Of a stretch of DNA of 64,000 bases, positions 12,361-23,031 are shown in pieces. A program made the position numbers and the translations under genes. Under the pieces are notes generated by a model that saw only the letters and a list, made by a program, of their open reading frames with translations, was not told where the DNA came from and searched no databases. Position 1 is the first letter of the stretch; each line of letters begins with the position of its first letter. The DNA is from Flaccisagitta enflata (taxonomy: Eukaryota > Chaetognatha > Sagittoidea > Aphragmophora), in contig OZ231126.1 of the NCBI GenBank assembly GCA_965153355.1, forward strand, positions 108,562,001 to 108,626,000, read 5' to 3'.

Positions 12361-12424
12361 ACCAATTATTCCCAAAAACAACAAAAAAATGACTCAAAAT
12401 CACTCCAGACAACCCAAAAAGACG

Positions 12425-12659
12425 AAAAAAAGCAAAGTGTTACCGACCGACGGACGGACGGACCGACCGACGGAGCGGGTTGTAGAGTCGCGTGCACGCG
12501 ACTAAAAAAAGGTCGGATACACGGCACCAGCGTCGGCAACGATTGGGAAGGGGCAGTAATGCAGTAATGCAGTAATGCAGTAATGCAGTAATACAGTGAT
12601 ACAGTAATGCTGTAATGCTGTAATACAGTTATGCAATAAAGCAGTAATGCAGTAATGAA
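12425..12659 (-). repeat. C-family element, reverse orientation
   Basis: 'aaagtgttaccgaccgacgg...gcgggttgtagagtcgcgtgcacgcgac' with a perfect 16-bp palindrome GTCGCGTGCACGCGAC near 12487, then 'aaaggtcggatacacggcacc' and a (TAATGCAG)n run. Confidence 0.8.
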
Positions 12660-13325
12660 AAACAGGTCGCCCAAGGGCAATATGTGGTCAGCGATACCCG
12701 TTGCCCTGCTTTGAGTGATTGTAAATGGGAGGAGGGGAAGCAGAAGTGGCCTGTAGAACACAGGGGGACTTTCGTTTGTCCTGCCTGAAGAAGTGGATGA
12801 GATGTTACTGAAGCCTACAAGAGCTTCATTGAGGTCTAAGAAGGCTGATGTAAGGCCTGATAGTGTCAATCTGAAGCTTGAGGCTTGAGAGAGCTTGATT
12901 AAGGCTTGGAAGGTCAGAGGACTGATTTGGAGGCTGAGAGCAATAAATTGAGGCTTAGATAGCGGATTTGAGGCCTGAGAGGCCAGGTTTGAGGCCTGAG
13001 AGGCCTAGATTTGAGGCCTGAGAGGCCAGGTTTGAGGCCTAAGAGGCTGAGAGGCCAGGGAGGCCTGATTAGAGCCTGAGAGGCAGATTTGAGGCCTGAG
13101 AGGCTGATTTGAGGCCTGAGAGGCTGGATTTGAGGCCTGAGAGGCTGGATTTGAGGCCTGAGAGGCAGTTTTGAGGCCTGAGAGGGTCAGATTTGAGGCC
13201 TGAAGAGGTCAGATTTGAGGCCTGAGAGGGCCCGCTGAGGGGACAAACGGGGACAAACGGGACAAACAAAAACAAAAGTCCCCTGTGTTCTACAGGACAT
13301 CGTCCCCTTGGGCCGCTGCCCAAAA
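12660..13325. mobile_element. A-family element, uninterrupted copy
   Basis: From 'aacaggtcgcccaagggcaatatgtgg' through 'cgatacccgttgccctgc', 'cacagggggactttcgtttgtcc' and a ~20-bp 'gaggcctgagaggctggattt' minisatellite (about 12950-13230) to the inverted terminal block 'gtcccctgtgttctacaggacatcgtcccc...gccgctgccc'. It is the reference for the split copy at 7362-9853. No coding capacity. Confidence 0.8.
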
Positions 13326-13667
13326 AGCCAAAGATAGTCCTCAACTTTTTTTTCTAAATCAGCCACTTTTTAATTCGTCTTTCGCAGTACTTTCCGCCTC
13401 GTCATGTGTAAGTGTACTTGACAGACCCCCTTCAATACTGCTCCTGCCACACAAGTAACTTTTCTCGAACAAAAGTCCCCTGTGTTCTACAGGACATCGT
13501 CCCCTTCGGGGCCGCTGCCCAAAAAGCCAAAGATAGTCCTCAACTTTTTTTTCTAAATCAGCCACTTTTTAATTCGTCTTTCGCAGTACTTTCCGCCTCG
13601 TCATGTGTAAGTGCACTTGACAGACCCCCTACAATACTGCTCCTGCCACCCAAGTAACTTTTCTAGA
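13271..13667. repeat. ~198-bp tandem duplication
   Basis: The stretch beginning 'acaaaagtcccctgtgttctacagg' (13271) and running through 'gtcatgtgtaagtg' and 'ctcctgccac' is repeated at 13469 with only a few differences, indicating a recent duplication. Confidence 0.9.
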
Positions 13668-13854
13668 TTTATTGAAATATTTTATGCGTGCCTTTCTTTT
13701 TATTAGAAAGACGCCTTGTTACTTTAAAATACTGATTAAGTCGAGATGAAAATTCAAGACATTGATGGCAGAGCCTGTCAGCAGCCGTTTGCGTAATCAT
13801 TTTTAAGAGTCGCAAAAGCGTTTGGTGGCTAGCTGTTCCCATCATCTCTAATAC

Positions 13855-14040
13855 AAACAAGGCCAGATACACGCCACCAGTTGCGTGCGGGTGAGCAGGG
13901 GCCATATTTCAGGTCACCAGACCATTCAGGCAGAGAAGCAGTGAGGTCAAAGAAATAAAATCATAAAAAAAAATAAAGTGTGACCGAACAACCAACCAAC
14001 AGACAAAGCGGGTTGTAGAGTCGCTTGCACGCAACTAAAA
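13855..14040 (-). repeat. C-family element, reverse orientation
   Basis: Begins 'aacaaggccagatacacgcc', includes 'gcgtgcgggtgagcaggggcc' and 'aaagtgtgaccgaacaaccaacc', and ends with the hairpin 'agtcgcttgcacgcaact' followed by 'aaaa'. This is close to the full ~190-bp form. Confidence 0.8.
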
Positions 14041-14273
14041 TAACAAAACCTGAAAGGCATTGATAAACCAGTAAAACTTCCTTCAGGATAAAACTCATGT
14101 CTTTTATAAAAAAATTTGCGCTATAAGTCCGAGATATGGCTTTGAGCCTCAAGGCTTCATTTTAGGTAGATAGACACAGAAGAAGGGGAAAATCAAAAAG
14201 CAATGACTATTAGCCCCTTTAGAGCTGCTGCCTAAGAAATGTTGAGATCAACAGGCGTTCGAGTGTATTAATG

Positions 14274-14277
<4 letters not shown>

Positions 14278-14366
<89 letters not shown>
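14278..14366. repeat. (GA)n microsatellite
   Basis: About 88 bp of GA ending in 'gacagagac'. Confidence 0.98.
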
Positions 14367-14369
<3 letters not shown>

Positions 14370-15181
14370 CGTCGAGTGCCATGGGACAAACCTACGTCTT
14401 TATAAGACCTAAAACATATTTCAGAACGCAGATGAACTTTCAAGACATCATTTCTCCTACAATCGTGATGACAGATAGTTGAAGAAAAACAGACAATGCA
14501 CTTTATATCTGACCTGTTCTTTGTTTTCATGTTATACGCATACCATTGATGCCCCATTCATTGAAGAAAAAAATGCTTGACAAGTGGAACAATATCCCGC
14601 ACTATTGGTAATAATGTAGCGGAAGAAATCATCTTTTCTTTTAGTTCATGTAAGATATTTGTGAGGACGCAGCTTGTAAGTGTTGGCCTTATTCCAAAGC
14701 CATGCAACCCAGCCCCAAACCCCTTTCTTTCTTATCTAGTATTTCACCCCGTATATTATTTGGTCAACTGGTTACCGATCCGGCTACAAACGATCTTGTT
14801 ATCAAAGAGTCGAGATCTACAACAACGACGAAAAATGTTATTGGATAAAAAATTTTTTCGTTGGTCATTGTAAAACAAGTCCAACAGGGGAACAGTAGCG
14901 TGCCCCGTATATTCTCCAATTTCATCATTAGACTGTTAGAAATAAGCCTGGCCAAGGGTGTCTGTCATCCTTCCAGGAGCTTTGCTACTTTGTTTTCAGG
15001 TCAAATGCAGAGATCGCCAAAAGCCTAGAAGTGGATGATTATCAGCAAAAACTCTTTGTGATTGTAGATTTTATCCAAAGATAGACATTTTTCTACGTGT
15101 TTATGACAGCGACATTCATAGAGAGACACATCAAATCTGGTTAGCGGTACCTAATACCATGCTTGAATTGATCAGCTGATA
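14367..15181. other. No gene recognised
   Basis: Unique-looking sequence. Short open frames here have no recognisable motifs. Confidence 0.4.
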
Positions 15182-15948
15182 CCCTGTCATCAATTACGAC
15201 TGCAACCAGCAGAACCTTTATTGTGCTTAGAGTATTCGTTTTGAGAAATTCTGATTGATGCTATCTGCAAGCACATAACCTACCATTTATTCATGCAAAA
15301 TTTCATAGCACTGGCTCAAGCGGTTTGGCCTACACATCATTTTGAGTGAAAATGTGGTCAGCACCAAGAAAGGCTTTGTAAAAAAACGCATGAGCAGACA
15401 CATGTAACTTTAAATCAACCTTATTTCTAAACAAATGAAGCTAAAATTGTCACACTGGTCTTGAATGAAAGAAAATATGTCACAGTTTATGAATTTTTAG
15501 AAATACTCATCAGATTGATGAATTTAATGTGGCAAAACAGTAGTTTCGTCTAATTTCGAAAGGTTTTCTTTGTTTTTTGTCAGATCGCTCTTCATTTTAG
15601 GCCAGATATTCTATAAAGTTACTGAAAAAATCCACAAGAATTCAAGGGGATGATCAAATAGTGTTCATTTGTGACCAATATGACCAATAAAGCTCAACCT
15701 AAGCCAATATAAGAGAGATTTAACCATCAAAAACTGCTGAAAAAGGCTATTTTTGATCAAAATTACATCAAATTTCACCAAATTTCAAAATCATGTGGAA
15801 GCCAAACCGCTAAAGCCAGAGATGTGGAATTTTGCATGAAAAAATGGTAGGTTATATGCTTCAAGATGAAACAAATCTGAATCTTTCAAAAAGATTACTT
15901 TGGGCACAATAAAGGTTTTGCTGGTTGCAGTTGTATCTGATGACAGGG
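15182..15948. mobile_element. TA-flanked foldback element, ~165-bp arms
   Basis: TA at 15180-15181 and 15949-15950. The left terminus CCCTGTCATCA is the inverse of the right terminus TGATGACAGGG, and the arms continue through 'ctgcaaccagca.aacctttattgtgc', 'acataacctaccat' and 'gcggtttgg'. The non-repetitive centre is about 430 bp and has no coding potential that I can see. Confidence 0.88.
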
Positions 15949-15950
15949 TA

Positions 15951-16829
15951 GATCATTAAAAGTTGGACAGTTGCAAACAGCATCCCTGAGCAGCTTTAAT
16001 CTCACTTCAGATTATCCAGTTAGTCCAGCAGACCGATATACCAACTTCTGGAGTCATGGAGACGAGACTAAGATTTTTTCGATGTATCAGAGCGTGAGAG
16101 CAACAGTCGCGTTGGGCAATAACTATGGCCAAATAAAAAAAGACCAAAATACACTTCTAGTGGTCAAAATTTTTTTTCTATTTTTACTTGGTTACTGTTC
16201 AGTATCATAAAGTGGTTGTTATTGATTGTAAGACCTTTCTCTAGCTCTTTGCTCCTGGCTCTATCCACAGCTCAAAAAGCCGTACCTAAGGCTCTTTCAG
16301 CCATAACCAATACGCCGATGAATGAAATGACAAGGAACATGAATGATGAATGAGATTAATTTTCAAGTGATTTCAAACACTACTTGTATTTTTTCACTAA
16401 TATTTGGCGGATGTAGAGATGGAACAACAGACTGATGGTCTTAGGACCAAGGGCCAGAGCCTTTTATAGAGGCGCTATTGTCGCCAAAAGGCGACATTGT
16501 GAACCAACCAATTGAATAACTAACCAACCAACTAACAGACCTAAACAGAAATGTCCAAGTATGAAAAATCACCGTGTGCAATTTTTTTCCCCCCATGGTT
16601 GTGTGAGTTCCAACGGGGAAATTCTCCCCAATGGGAAAAAAACATTTTTTCATCCTTCCCAATAAAGAGAATATTAGTTCCTTTCAGTGAGAATTCTTTC
16701 TTTATACGTTTTTAAGAACTGTTTTAGCATCTCTTGGTTCACATTACATAGTGGCTTTCGCTAAGGAACTGATAAGCACTATGATATCGCCCAAAAATGT
16801 CAAAGTGATATCTTTCTTCACATTAAGTT
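15951..16829. other. No gene; one short perfect hairpin
   Basis: Contains TGTCGCCAAAAGGCGACA at about 16480-16497 next to a CCAACC-rich run, possibly an eroded C-like end. Otherwise nothing recognised. Confidence 0.4.
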
Positions 16830-17448
16830 TTTAGTCGCGTGCACGCAACTCTACACCCCGCTTTGTCGGTCCATCCGTCGGTCCGTCCGTCGGTCCTTCC
16901 GTCCGTTGGTCCGTCCGTTGGTCTGTCTGTCCGTCACACTTTACTTTTTTATAATAAAACGTCAACTCTTATGTCATTTTAAGTCATTTAAAGTCAATGA
17001 TAGTCATTCTGAGTCATTCTAAGTCATTTTAAGTCATTCTAAGTCATTTTAAGTAATTTTTGGTCATTAGGGTCATTAGTCATTAAGAGTCTTTTTTGGT
17101 CATTTTAAGTCACTCTAAGTCATTCTAAGTCATTCTAAGTCATTCTATGTTATTCTAAGTCATTTTCAGCTGTGCTTGTTATTTTATTTAGTTTCAATTT
17201 CAGTAAGATTATTACTCATTTACAGTCATTTCGAGTCTATTTAAGTCATTCTAAGTCATTTCAAGTTGTCTTAAGTCATTCTAAATGATTTTCACTCATT
17301 TTTAGTCGCGGACATGCGACTCTATACCTTGCCTGTTGGTTGGTCGGTCAGTCGGTCCGTCCATTGGTAACATTTTTGAATTGTGGGCGGTTTTTGCATT
17401 ACTGCCCCTGCCCGACTTTCCTTGACTGTCCTGCCGTGTATCAGGCCT
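16830..17448 (+). repeat. Two C-family elements with an internal 'agtcattcta' minisatellite
   Basis: Hairpin 'agtcgcgtgcacgcaact' at about 16832, a CCGT/CGGT run, 'cacactttacttttttat', then ~10-bp 'agtcattcta/agtcatttta' repeats (about 16975-17290), then a second hairpin 'agtcgcggacatgcgact' near 17309, 'gcccctgcccgac' and the end 'gtgtatcaggccttgtt'. Confidence 0.8.
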
Positions 17449-17994
17449 TGTTAGGCTTTAATTGAAACTAGTAGAGTCAGGTCAATGAAACTATTTATGT
17501 CTCGCACAAGACTTGTAAGTGTTGGCCTTGTTTTCTAATGAGCAATTTTAGTCTTTCCATTTTTGTTAATGATGCAGCTCATGATTATCCTAGCTACTCG
17601 TCATTCATGTGCAAATGAAAGAGCTTCAAATTTTCTTTAAAATGGCGCCAGAAATTTTTTTTAACTCAATGCATTTAATGTCTATGTTAGAATAAAGATA
17701 ATCCATGAAAATGACGTTATGAATTTCAATTTTCTTGACCACCTGTCTGCATTCTAATGCCATTCCTAAATGGTTAGAGCTAAGACCTCCAACAAGCTCT
17801 CATTTGAAAGATCTATCGCAGAGCTTCAAAATGGTCATAGATTTTGTTATGTTTTTCTCATTTTTCTGCTTGGATGTGAAACATTGACAAACAAGTTGTT
17901 CGCTTTTTTTTTTGCCATAGTTAGGTGTTGGCCTTGTTATTCCTCATATTGGCAATATCAAAAAACAGTCAATAAGCAATAAGACTAGTTGGTC
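17449..17994. other. No gene recognised
   Basis: AT-rich; two further 'ttggccttgtt' ends near 17520 and 17930 suggest eroded C-family termini. Confidence 0.35.
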
Positions 17995-17997
17995 CTT

Positions 17998-18560
17998 TTG
18001 GGCAGCGGCCCTGAAGGGGTCGATGACCCGTGCTTTCACACATATGGGGGATTTTCTCCTGCTTCTCCTTCTCCTCCTCTTTCTTTGTCCCTCCCCCCTC
18101 AAATCCCAGTCTTGAGGCCCAAATTTTGGTCTCAAGGCCCAAATCCCAGTTTGAGGCCCAAATTCTAGCCTCAAGGCCAAAATCCTAGTCTCAAGGCCCA
18201 AATCCTAGCCTCAAGGCCCATATTTCAGTCCTGAAGCCCAAATCTCAGCCTCAAGGTCAAAATCTCAGCCTCCAGGCTAGGAATTGGGCCTTGAGACTAG
18301 GATTTGGGCCTTGAGGCTGGGATTTTGGCCTCAAGACTGGGATTTGGGCCTGGAGATCGAAATTTGGGCCTCGAGATGGGGATTTGAGGGGGACGGACAG
18401 AGAAAATGGAGGAGGAGGAGGAGGAGGAGGAGAAAATCCCCCACATGTGTGAAAGCAAAGGTCATCGACCCCTTTGGGGCCGCTGCCCTGCTCCCCCCTC
18501 AACTTGAACCACAACCTACTTAGGCAGGGCACGGGTACCGCTGACCATCTAACGCTTTTG
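17998..18560. mobile_element. B-family element with inverted ends
   Basis: Left block 'gggcagcggccctgaaggggtcgatgacc' and 'ctttcacacatatgggggattttctcctgcttctc' recur inverted at about 18420-18490. Between them is a ~20-bp minisatellite 'aggcccaaatcctagcctca' that switches orientation near 18275, making the element largely palindromic. It ends 'gggcacgggtaccgctgaccatctaacgcttttgcgac'. Confidence 0.8.
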
Positions 18561-18936
18561 CGACTATTACATCTATTGTTTTGGGATCAAATAACAACAT
18601 ACGTTTGAATAACACAGTCATAAAATGTTGCAAACTGAGCCAGTCGTGCTGTAGAGTTTTTGGCCTTGCATTATGATGCTAAAGGTTACATTTACCTGAT
18701 TAGTGCTTGAGATCAAAAGAATGACTTTGTGGTCTTGCACAAGCATCATCTTTTCTCCTATACATAGTCCAATTTTTCATTAGAAACTAGCCCACTCGAT
18801 ATTCTTACAGGTTATTTCTAAATCGGTAAAAGTAAAAACCCTTCATACTACAGTGAAGTGAATTTCTTTTTTTCCAGATCTAGTTAGTGCACACTGTGCT
18901 TTCAAAAAAAGATCTGATTGAAAAATCACATAACTA

Positions 18937-19328
18937 CTATGGGAATCAATAAAAAAGCCGCACTTTTTTAATTTCAAAATAATTATACAAAATCTTAAAA
19001 GATTTTGAAGATCTTAAAGAGATCTTTCATTTGGCTCCAATCTGGTATTTCTAGCTTTATTTGTTTAGAAATGGCATAAAAAAGAGTGAAAACATTGTCA
19101 TTTTCAGTTTTGCAATCTTATTGAAAAATGAGCATTTCTGCAAAAGAGAGGTTCACTTTGGCAAGCTCTATCTCCTAAACGGTTTGAGATACAGACCTGG
19201 GGTTGGTCTAGGATGAAAGGGAATTTAAAAATATTCAAAATCAGTTGAATAAAAAAACTTTGAATTAATTTTTTGTATCTCTTCTACTCAGCTACAAAAG
19301 GGTGCGGCTTTTTTTTTGATTCGCGTAG
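18937..19328. mobile_element. TA-flanked foldback inserted in the outer foldback
   Basis: TA at 18935-18936 and 19329-19330; termini CTATGGGAATCAATAAAAAAG and the inverse of CTTTTTTTTTGATTCGCGTAG. The arms share 'aaaaaagccgcac'/'gtgcggctttttt'. Excision restores the outer arm. Confidence 0.8.
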
Positions 19329-19509
19329 TATGGGTTTCTCTGCATTTTTGTATAATGTTGTGTAATGTTTGGGTATAGTGAGGGATATTGTTCCACTTTT
19401 CATAACATGTAATTAGAAAAAATAAAATCAGTCACTGGGCGCTTTTTGAGTAATCTTCAAAATGGAAAAAAATAAGACCCATTTTCAATGAATTTTCTAC
19501 TGAGTTGTA

Positions 19510-20479
19510 ACAGGGTGTGCAAAATAATCCAGACTTAGCGGTTACTTTTCTTAAAAACCCCGTAGAAAAAATTATTTTGAAAGCATTAGGGTTAGATATG
19601 AAAAAGTATCCTTTTTTGGGCAGCGGCCCCGAAGGGGCCGATGACCTATGCTTTCACACATAGGGGAAATTTCTCCTCCTTCTTCTCCTCCTTCTTCTTC
19701 TCCTTCTCCGTCCCCCCCCCTTGAGGCCCAAATCCTAGCCTTGAGGCCCAAATCCTAACCTAAGGGCTCAAATCTCAGCCATGAGGCTCAAATTCCAGCC
19801 TGAAGGCTCAAATCCCAGCCTCGAGGTTCAGAACCCAGCCTCAAAGCTCAAATCCCAATCTCAAAGCTCAAATCCCAGCCTCAAGGCTCATATCCCAGCC
19901 CCCAGGCCCTAATTTTGCTGCCCCTCTAACCACCTCACACCCACATACACTCACATAGGGGCAACGGGTACCGCTGACCATCTGACGCTTTTGCGACTAT
20001 TGCATTTAAAACCAAAATTTACAAAGATGTAAAAAGTCAATATAAGGACATTCCTCAGGTTAATTTGACTCAGAAAAAACACCCCTCAAAAAGATACATT
20101 AAAAAAAAAGATGTCAGTTTTTCTTGCCCTTTAGGCCAAGTTTATTTGCTTTTGTGAGCTCCATTGATGTTGATTTAACTTACCTTCCTCAGCATATTTT
20201 GTGTCAAGCTAAAAAGTCACTATGAAGTAGTTACAAATACAAGAATCTATGATTTTGTAACTTTATTTGCCTTTGCAATAAAATCCTGTAAAAATCAAAA
20301 TCTTTGCTTTAAATCGTTTTACTCCCCTAGTGACAAGGGCTTCAGAAAAGACCTACAATCAATTCTAGCTTCAAGTAAGACTAACTGGGGTACTCTGGCT
20401 CAAATTTCACAGTGCTGGATCATTTTTAAATATAGTTTTCTATCTATGGAGCTATTCCGGATAATTTTGCACACCCTGT
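19510..20479. mobile_element. TA-flanked mariner-type MITE with ACAGGGTGTGCAAAAT termini
   Basis: TA at 19508-19509 and 20480-20481. Left end ACAGGGTGTGCAAAATAATCC, right end inverse of GGATAATTTTGCACACCCTGT. The outer-foldback sequence 'gagttgta|ttgacct' is restored by removing it. Contains a B-family element (19617-19985). 'CAGGGTGT' ends with TA duplication are typical of Tc1/mariner elements. Confidence 0.88.
19617..19985. repeat. B-family element
   Basis: 'ttttttgggcagcggccccgaaggggccgatgacctatgctttcacaca' followed by CTT/CTC runs and a ~20-bp 'caaggctcaaatcccagcct' minisatellite, ending 'gggcaacgggtaccgctgaccatctgacgcttttgcgac'. Third level of nesting. Confidence 0.8.
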
Positions 20480-21114
20480 TACTGACCTATTTTTTGACTT
20501 CATAATGTTGATCTCTGCAAAATTTTCTTTCATTTGATAGGTCACACTATATATTTTTTCAAAGAATTAAGATTTTCATTTTTTGAGTTGCAATAATTAA
20601 CTGTGGCTCAAAAAATGAAAACTTTGTTTTAAAATCAAACCATATAGTTTGACTTATCAAAGAAAAGGAAATTGTGAATAGATTAACAATATGGAGTCAA
20701 AAACAGGTCAATACAACTCAGTAGAATATTCTCTTTAAGATGGGTGCAATATTTTCCCATTATGATGATTAATCAAAAAGCACTTGGTGAATGAATTCAT
20801 TATGGCTAGTTACATGTTATCACACCCCAACACTACACAAAAATGCACAGAAACCCACTTTTATTTGATTTTTCACTAAGATTTTTTTTTGAAAGCACAG
20901 TGTGCAGTTGTTTTGCTTACCTCCTTCCCCTCAACGCTCAAGTTTGTGTTCCTTGTCACTTAGGGAACACAAATCAATCTTTAAAAAACTTTTTCTAAAG
21001 CAAATCAATTTTTAGTTTAAAGGGAGAATGAAAATGACAATTTAAGGGCCGTTGCCCAAAAAGGAAACACAATTTTCTTACCAATGTACTTAGATCATGC
21101 GTATACTACTTTTA

Positions 21115-21250
21115 TTAACTTTCAGTCACAGACACGTACACACGACTCTGTAACTTGGTTGGTCGGTAGGTTAGCTGGTAGGTCACATTCCTGAATTGCA
21201 AGCTGCTCCTGCCCCTGCCCAACTGACTTGCCGTGTTTCTGCTCTAGTTT
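21115..21250 (+). repeat. C-family element, degenerate
   Basis: 'cagtcacagacacgtacacacgactctgtaacttggttggtcgg...cctgcccctgcccaac...'. The hairpin is expanded and imperfect. Confidence 0.55.
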
Positions 21251-21271
21251 CATAAAAAATCAAGCGTTGCT

Positions 21272-21705
21272 AACCTTTTGGGCAGCAGCCCAAAAGGGCC
21301 AATGTCCTGTAGAACACAGGGGGGATTTCGAGAAGTCGTCCGTCCGTCCTTCCTTCCGTCCTTCCACCCCCCCTGTTGACCATCAAGGCCTGGAGTTAGC
21401 CCTCCCAGGCCTCAATTTAGCCCTCCAGGCCTCAAATTAGCCCTCTTGGCTTCAAATCAGCCCCCCCCTCATGCCACAAATCTGCCCTCCAGACCTCAAA
21501 TCTGCCCTCCAGACCTTTAATCAGCCCTCCAAGCATAAAACCAGCCCCCCAAACCTCAAATCTGCTCTCCAAGCCCTAATTTTGCCCCTCCTGCCCTCAA
21601 ATAGGCCTTCAGTGGCCTAAATTAGCCCCTCAGGATGAACAGACATCTCGAAATCCCCCCTGTGTTCTACAGGACATTGGCCCTTTGGGGCCGCTGCGCT
21701 GAGGG
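21272..21705. repeat. A-family element
   Basis: 'ttttgggcagcagcccaaaagggcc' to 'gttctacaggacattggccctttggggccgctgc', with an interior ~20-bp 'gccctccagacctcaaatct' minisatellite and a TTCC/CCGT run. Both ends inverted relative to one another. Confidence 0.75.
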
Positions 21706-22340
21706 CTCCTTGGGTATTTGAGTGAAAATTTTCATCTCTGCTATATAGCTCAAACTAAGTAGAATGGTCATAGTAGTATTTGAGCATATATTACCGGTCG
21801 ATATGACAGGTTTTATGGCAATTTAGAGTGGAAAAAAGTGACTTAAATGGACATTACTACGAGAAATAATAAATTTTAAGAAAAATCAATAAACTTTTTT
21901 GATTAGCTGCAATTTTCTTGGCCTAAAATGGACAAGTAATCATATGGATAAAAGTAAAAATCTATATTTGATTGAAAGAAAAATGAGCAAAATAAGCTAA
22001 ATGAGCAAAAAAATGATTTTTTTGATCACCTTGTTAAGGAATCTTGTTGAACAAAGACAAAAATTTTGCTGATTTGGGTATAACTTAAGACAATCTAAAT
22101 ACTAAATGTTAAGGAGTTTTTCAGTATTTTTCACTTGATTTTCTCAAATTTCTCTTCTTTTGTATTCTGAGCTCCAAAAGCGTTTAGTCCAATAGAAATG
22201 TTTCATCATTGGGTATAACTAGTTTCTTAACATCTGGAAATATGCAGAAAAATGTTTTTTACTCTGTATATTTCATAAGGGACAATGTTATGGAAAACAT
22301 GTAATGTTAATCCCCAATGAGCCACCTAGCGCGCAATTTA
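21706..22340. other. No gene recognised
   Basis: AT-rich sequence resembling the interior of foldback elements; boundaries not resolved. Confidence 0.35.
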
Positions 22341-22342
22341 GC

Positions 22343-22880
22343 CCACAGTGCGCTGCCCTACTCTCACTCCACCTATTTACTGGATCACTCCCTGCAGGGC
22401 ATCGGGTACCGCTGACCGTGTGCGATCCTTGGATAGTAGGATGATTTTTTGTTGTGTGCTACGCGACTCTAGACCTCGGTTTGTCTGTCCTTGGTTGGAC
22501 AGTTGGTTGGTTGGTTTGCATTCTATGGGAGGGTTTGTCCATCCATCCGTCCATAGTCCATCCGTCGTTCATTGGTCTGTTACACCTCTGCAGAAACCTC
22601 GTTTTTGGCTGTTTTCGGCCACGGTTAGATCCTACACTGAATCAAAAATTGGACAAACATATTTTGAGCGCTTTATCTGTCTCATCTTACATGTCATATG
22701 TTTAGTACCGAATTCAATACACGCAGAAGCAGAGTCTGGACGCATTTTTGCTGGGTCAAAAATTTTTAGGGTTTTGTGGTCTTTGGCCTCACTGCTCCTG
22801 CCCAAATGCTTCAGTGACTAAAATACGGCCCCTGCCCATCTGCTCGCGACTGGCGTTTATCCAGCCTTGTTTGATTTAAA
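22343..22880 (+). repeat. A-family tail followed by a C-family element
   Basis: 'ctgccctactctcactccacc...gggcatcgggtaccgctgaccgtgtgcgatcctt' (A tail), then 'gtgtgctacgcgactctagacctcggtttgtc', a TTGG/CCGT run, 'ctcactgctcctgcccaaatg', 'gcgactggcgtttatccagccttgtt'. The long open frame here is a repeat shadow. Confidence 0.65.
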
Positions 22881-23031
22881 AATTTTTCTAATACATTTTG
22901 ATCATAACTTTTCACAGTCCCCCTGCTTGACACGAGCATTGAAAATCGGTCTTGCTCATTTGCGACAATTTTGGGGAAGAAGTTTTGATCAACATTGTCA
23001 GTCTTTGAGGTAACCTGGTGAAAAATTCAAG

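Larger units (their letters stand above)
18888..20905. mobile_element. Outer foldback of a nested set
   Basis: The left-arm pieces 'tgcacactgtgctttcaaaaaaa', 'gggtttctctgcatttttgta', 'ataacatgtaattag' and 'ttctactgagttgta' match, in inverted order, the right-arm pieces at about 20710-20905. The left arm is broken at 18937-19328 and the two arms are separated by 19510-20479, each break being a separate TA-flanked insertion. The exact outer boundaries and target duplication could not be fixed. Confidence 0.75.

Noticed and set aside
11711-12412. Frames rich in VILVILV / FGHFWSF
   Set aside because: Products of the 'atgaccaaaa' minisatellite.
12486-12503. Bacterial-type intrinsic terminator (GC hairpin then A/T run)
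   Set aside because: The window is eukaryotic; the hairpin is the recurring end of the C family.
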